Part shown: positions 62,891 to 64,000 of the stretch, in pieces
Layout of the letters: the number at the start of each line of letters is the position of its first letter
Position numbering within the stretch: the first letter of the stretch is position 1
NCBI RefSeq assembly: GCF_900129835.1
Contig: NZ_FQXA01000005.1
Span: forward strand, 62,001-126,000
DNA length: 64,000 nt
DNA from: Stutzerimonas xanthomarina DSM 18231
GTDB taxonomy: Bacteria; Pseudomonadota; Gammaproteobacteria; Pseudomonadales; Pseudomonadaceae
Direction: 5' to 3'
Position numbers and translations under genes: made by a program
Notes under the pieces: generated by a model
Databases searched by the model: none
Told to the model about the DNA's origin: nothing
What the model saw: only the letters and a program-made list of their open reading frames with translations

Positions 62891-64000
62891 GTGCCCGTGA
62901 TTTCAGCGACCCGCTCCACCGATCCAGCTCAATGCGCGGCCAAGGCTGGCGCAAGCGACGAGCTCGAACAGTCGCTCGCACTGTTCCATCACATGTCCAG
63001 CCAGTTGGGCGATTCCCAGTTTATGTTGCACGCACGGGTAGCCGAGTTGAAATCTCAGCTCGCGGAAAGCGCTGCGCAGCGTTTGCAGGAATTTGACGAG
63101 AAGGAGCGCCTGGCGAACCGCTTGCAAAGCCTGCTCGACTTGTTACCTGGCGGTGTGATCGTCATTGATGGCCAGGGCAGGGTCCGCGAAGCCAATCCGG
63201 TTGCGCTTGAGCTGCTGGGTGCGCCGCTCGAAGGGTCGCTCTGGCGTGAGGTGATCGCGCGGAGCTTCTCGCCTCGTAGGGATGATGGTCACGAGATCTC
63301 ATTGAAGGATGGGCGTCGCGTTTCCATCGCTACCCGATCCTTGAATGTTGAGCCGGGGCAGCTGGTGTTGCTGACCGATCTGACTGAGACGCGGCGGCTG
63401 CAAGACCAGCTGGCGCGCCATGAGCGTTTGTCTGCGCTGGGCCGGATGGTGGCGTCGCTGGCTCATCAGATCCGCACTCCATTATCGACAGCCCTGCTGT
63501 ATGCAAGCCATCTGGAGCAGGGTGGGTTGTCGGCCGAGCACCAGCAGCGATTCGCTGGTCGCCTGAAGGACCGGCTGAACGAACTGGAGCATCAGGTTCG
63601 TGACATGTTGGTTTTCGCTCGCGGTGATCTGCCGCTGGAAGACCGGGTGACCCCTGCCGAGTTGCTGGGAGCGCTTAGGGCAGCGACCGAGACCAAGTTG
63701 GAAGGCGTCGCCGTTCGCTGGCAGTGTGACACCCAGACCGGTGCCCTGTTATGCAATCGCGACACCTTGGTCGGTGCATTGGCCAACTTGATCGAGAATG
63801 CGCTCCAGGCTGCGAGCGGCGATACCAAACTGAAGATTCACTTCTTTGCACGTGGCAAGGCGTTGCGCATCAGCATCAGCGACAACGGCATCGGCATCGA
63901 TGCAGCAACGCTCGCCCGACTCGGCGAACCCTTTTTCACCACCCGGGCGACCGGGACCGGCCTCGGCCTGGCTGTTGTCAACTCGGTAGCGCGCGCCCAT
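62891..64000 (+). CDS. fleS: Flagellar sensor kinase FleS (3' end beyond the window)
   Basis: 370 codons are present and the frame runs off the end. GTG 62891 is the first possible start after an in-frame stop at 62879. Soluble kinase without transmembrane helices: a coiled-coil start, PAS domain (LLDLLPGGVIVIDGQGRVRE), H box RMVASLAHQIRTPLSTAL, N box NLIENALQA, G1 DNGIGI and G2 TGTGLGLAVV. Partner of FleR, expected just downstream, for mid-hierarchy flagellar genes. Confidence 0.95.
   Translation, partial: MPVISATRSTDPAQCAAKAGASDELEQSLALFHHMSSQLGDSQFMLHARVAELKSQLAESAAQRLQEFDEKERLANRLQSLLDLLPGGVIVIDGQGRVREANPVALELLGAPLEGSLWREVIARSFSPRRDDGHEISLKDGRRVSIATRSLNVEPGQLVLLTDLTETRRLQDQLARHERLSALGRMVASLAHQIRTPLSTALLYASHLEQGGLSAEHQQRFAGRLKDRLNELEHQVRDMLVFARGDLPLEDRVTPAELLGALRAATETKLEGVAVRWQCDTQTGALLCNRDTLVGALANLIENALQAASGDTKLKIHFFARGKALRISISDNGIGIDAATLARLGEPFFTTRATGTGLGLAVVNSVARAH

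Noticed and set aside
62848..63096. 82-codon frame at the start of fleS
   Set aside because: It is the wrong frame; the adjacent frame from GTG 62891 carries clear FleS kinase motifs.

Overview
The window is a stretch of a gamma-proteobacterial chromosome of the Pseudomonas type, most likely the Pseudomonas stutzeri (Stutzerimonas) group. The basis is recognition of family sequences: FleQ, FleS, FleN, HsbA/HsbR/HptB, MotC/MotD, ParC/ParP, MocR-type and BenE proteins of Pseudomonas type, high-GC coding and Pseudomonas-style REP repeats. No rRNA, tRNA, insertion sequence, phage or CRISPR array was seen.

Region 1 (1-19.6 kb) is housekeeping and accessory. It starts with a Gld-type ABC exporter operon (39-3536) and a small cold-shock protein. 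ETF-ubiquinone oxidoreductase then lies divergent from etfBA, around a shared palindromic operator. Next come a periplasmic binding protein, two DUF4398-type envelope lipoproteins (one with an OmpA domain), a MocR/GntR-aminotransferase regulator, a CHASE4-PAS-GGDEF-EAL protein, pyrF, two NAD(P)-dependent oxidoreductases, a 101-bp-period tandem array of REP palindromes, and a BenE transporter.

Region 2 (19.8-51 kb) is the core of a polar flagellum and chemotaxis locus, nearly all on the + strand: fliEFGHIJ; hsbA-hsbR-hptB; fliK; fliLMNOPQR-flhB; sodC on the opposite strand; flhA-flhF-fleN-fliA; cheYZAB-motCD-parC-parP-cheW; and small genes. I find sigma-54 -24/-12 elements ahead of fliE, fliK, fliL, flhA and fleS, which outlines a FleQ/RpoN hierarchy. 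A standalone FlhB C-terminal-like protein and a second FliK-like protein form a small minus-strand operon.

Region 3 (53-60 kb) is the cytochrome c maturation operon ccmABCDEFGHI with mostly 4-bp gene overlaps. Region 4 (60.5 kb to the end) holds a FliT-like chaperone gene behind an excellent sigma-28 promoter, then fleQ and the start of fleS, which runs off the window. In P. aeruginosa fleQ-fleS-fleR lie directly before fliE; here they lie about 41 kb after it, beyond ccm, so the locus is rearranged.

The observations I rate highest are: (a) three near-identical 19-residue repeats plus one decayed copy in the CheA linker where a P2 domain is expected, resembling the CheY-docking peptides of FliM, FliN and CheZ in the same locus; (b) a GTCA-N6-TGAC FleQ-box-like palindrome over the -35 of a candidate fleQ promoter; (c) GTCAA-type half-sites at about +13 to +17 behind three of the sigma-54 promoters; (d) the rearranged fleQS block with a sigma-28 promoter at fliT.
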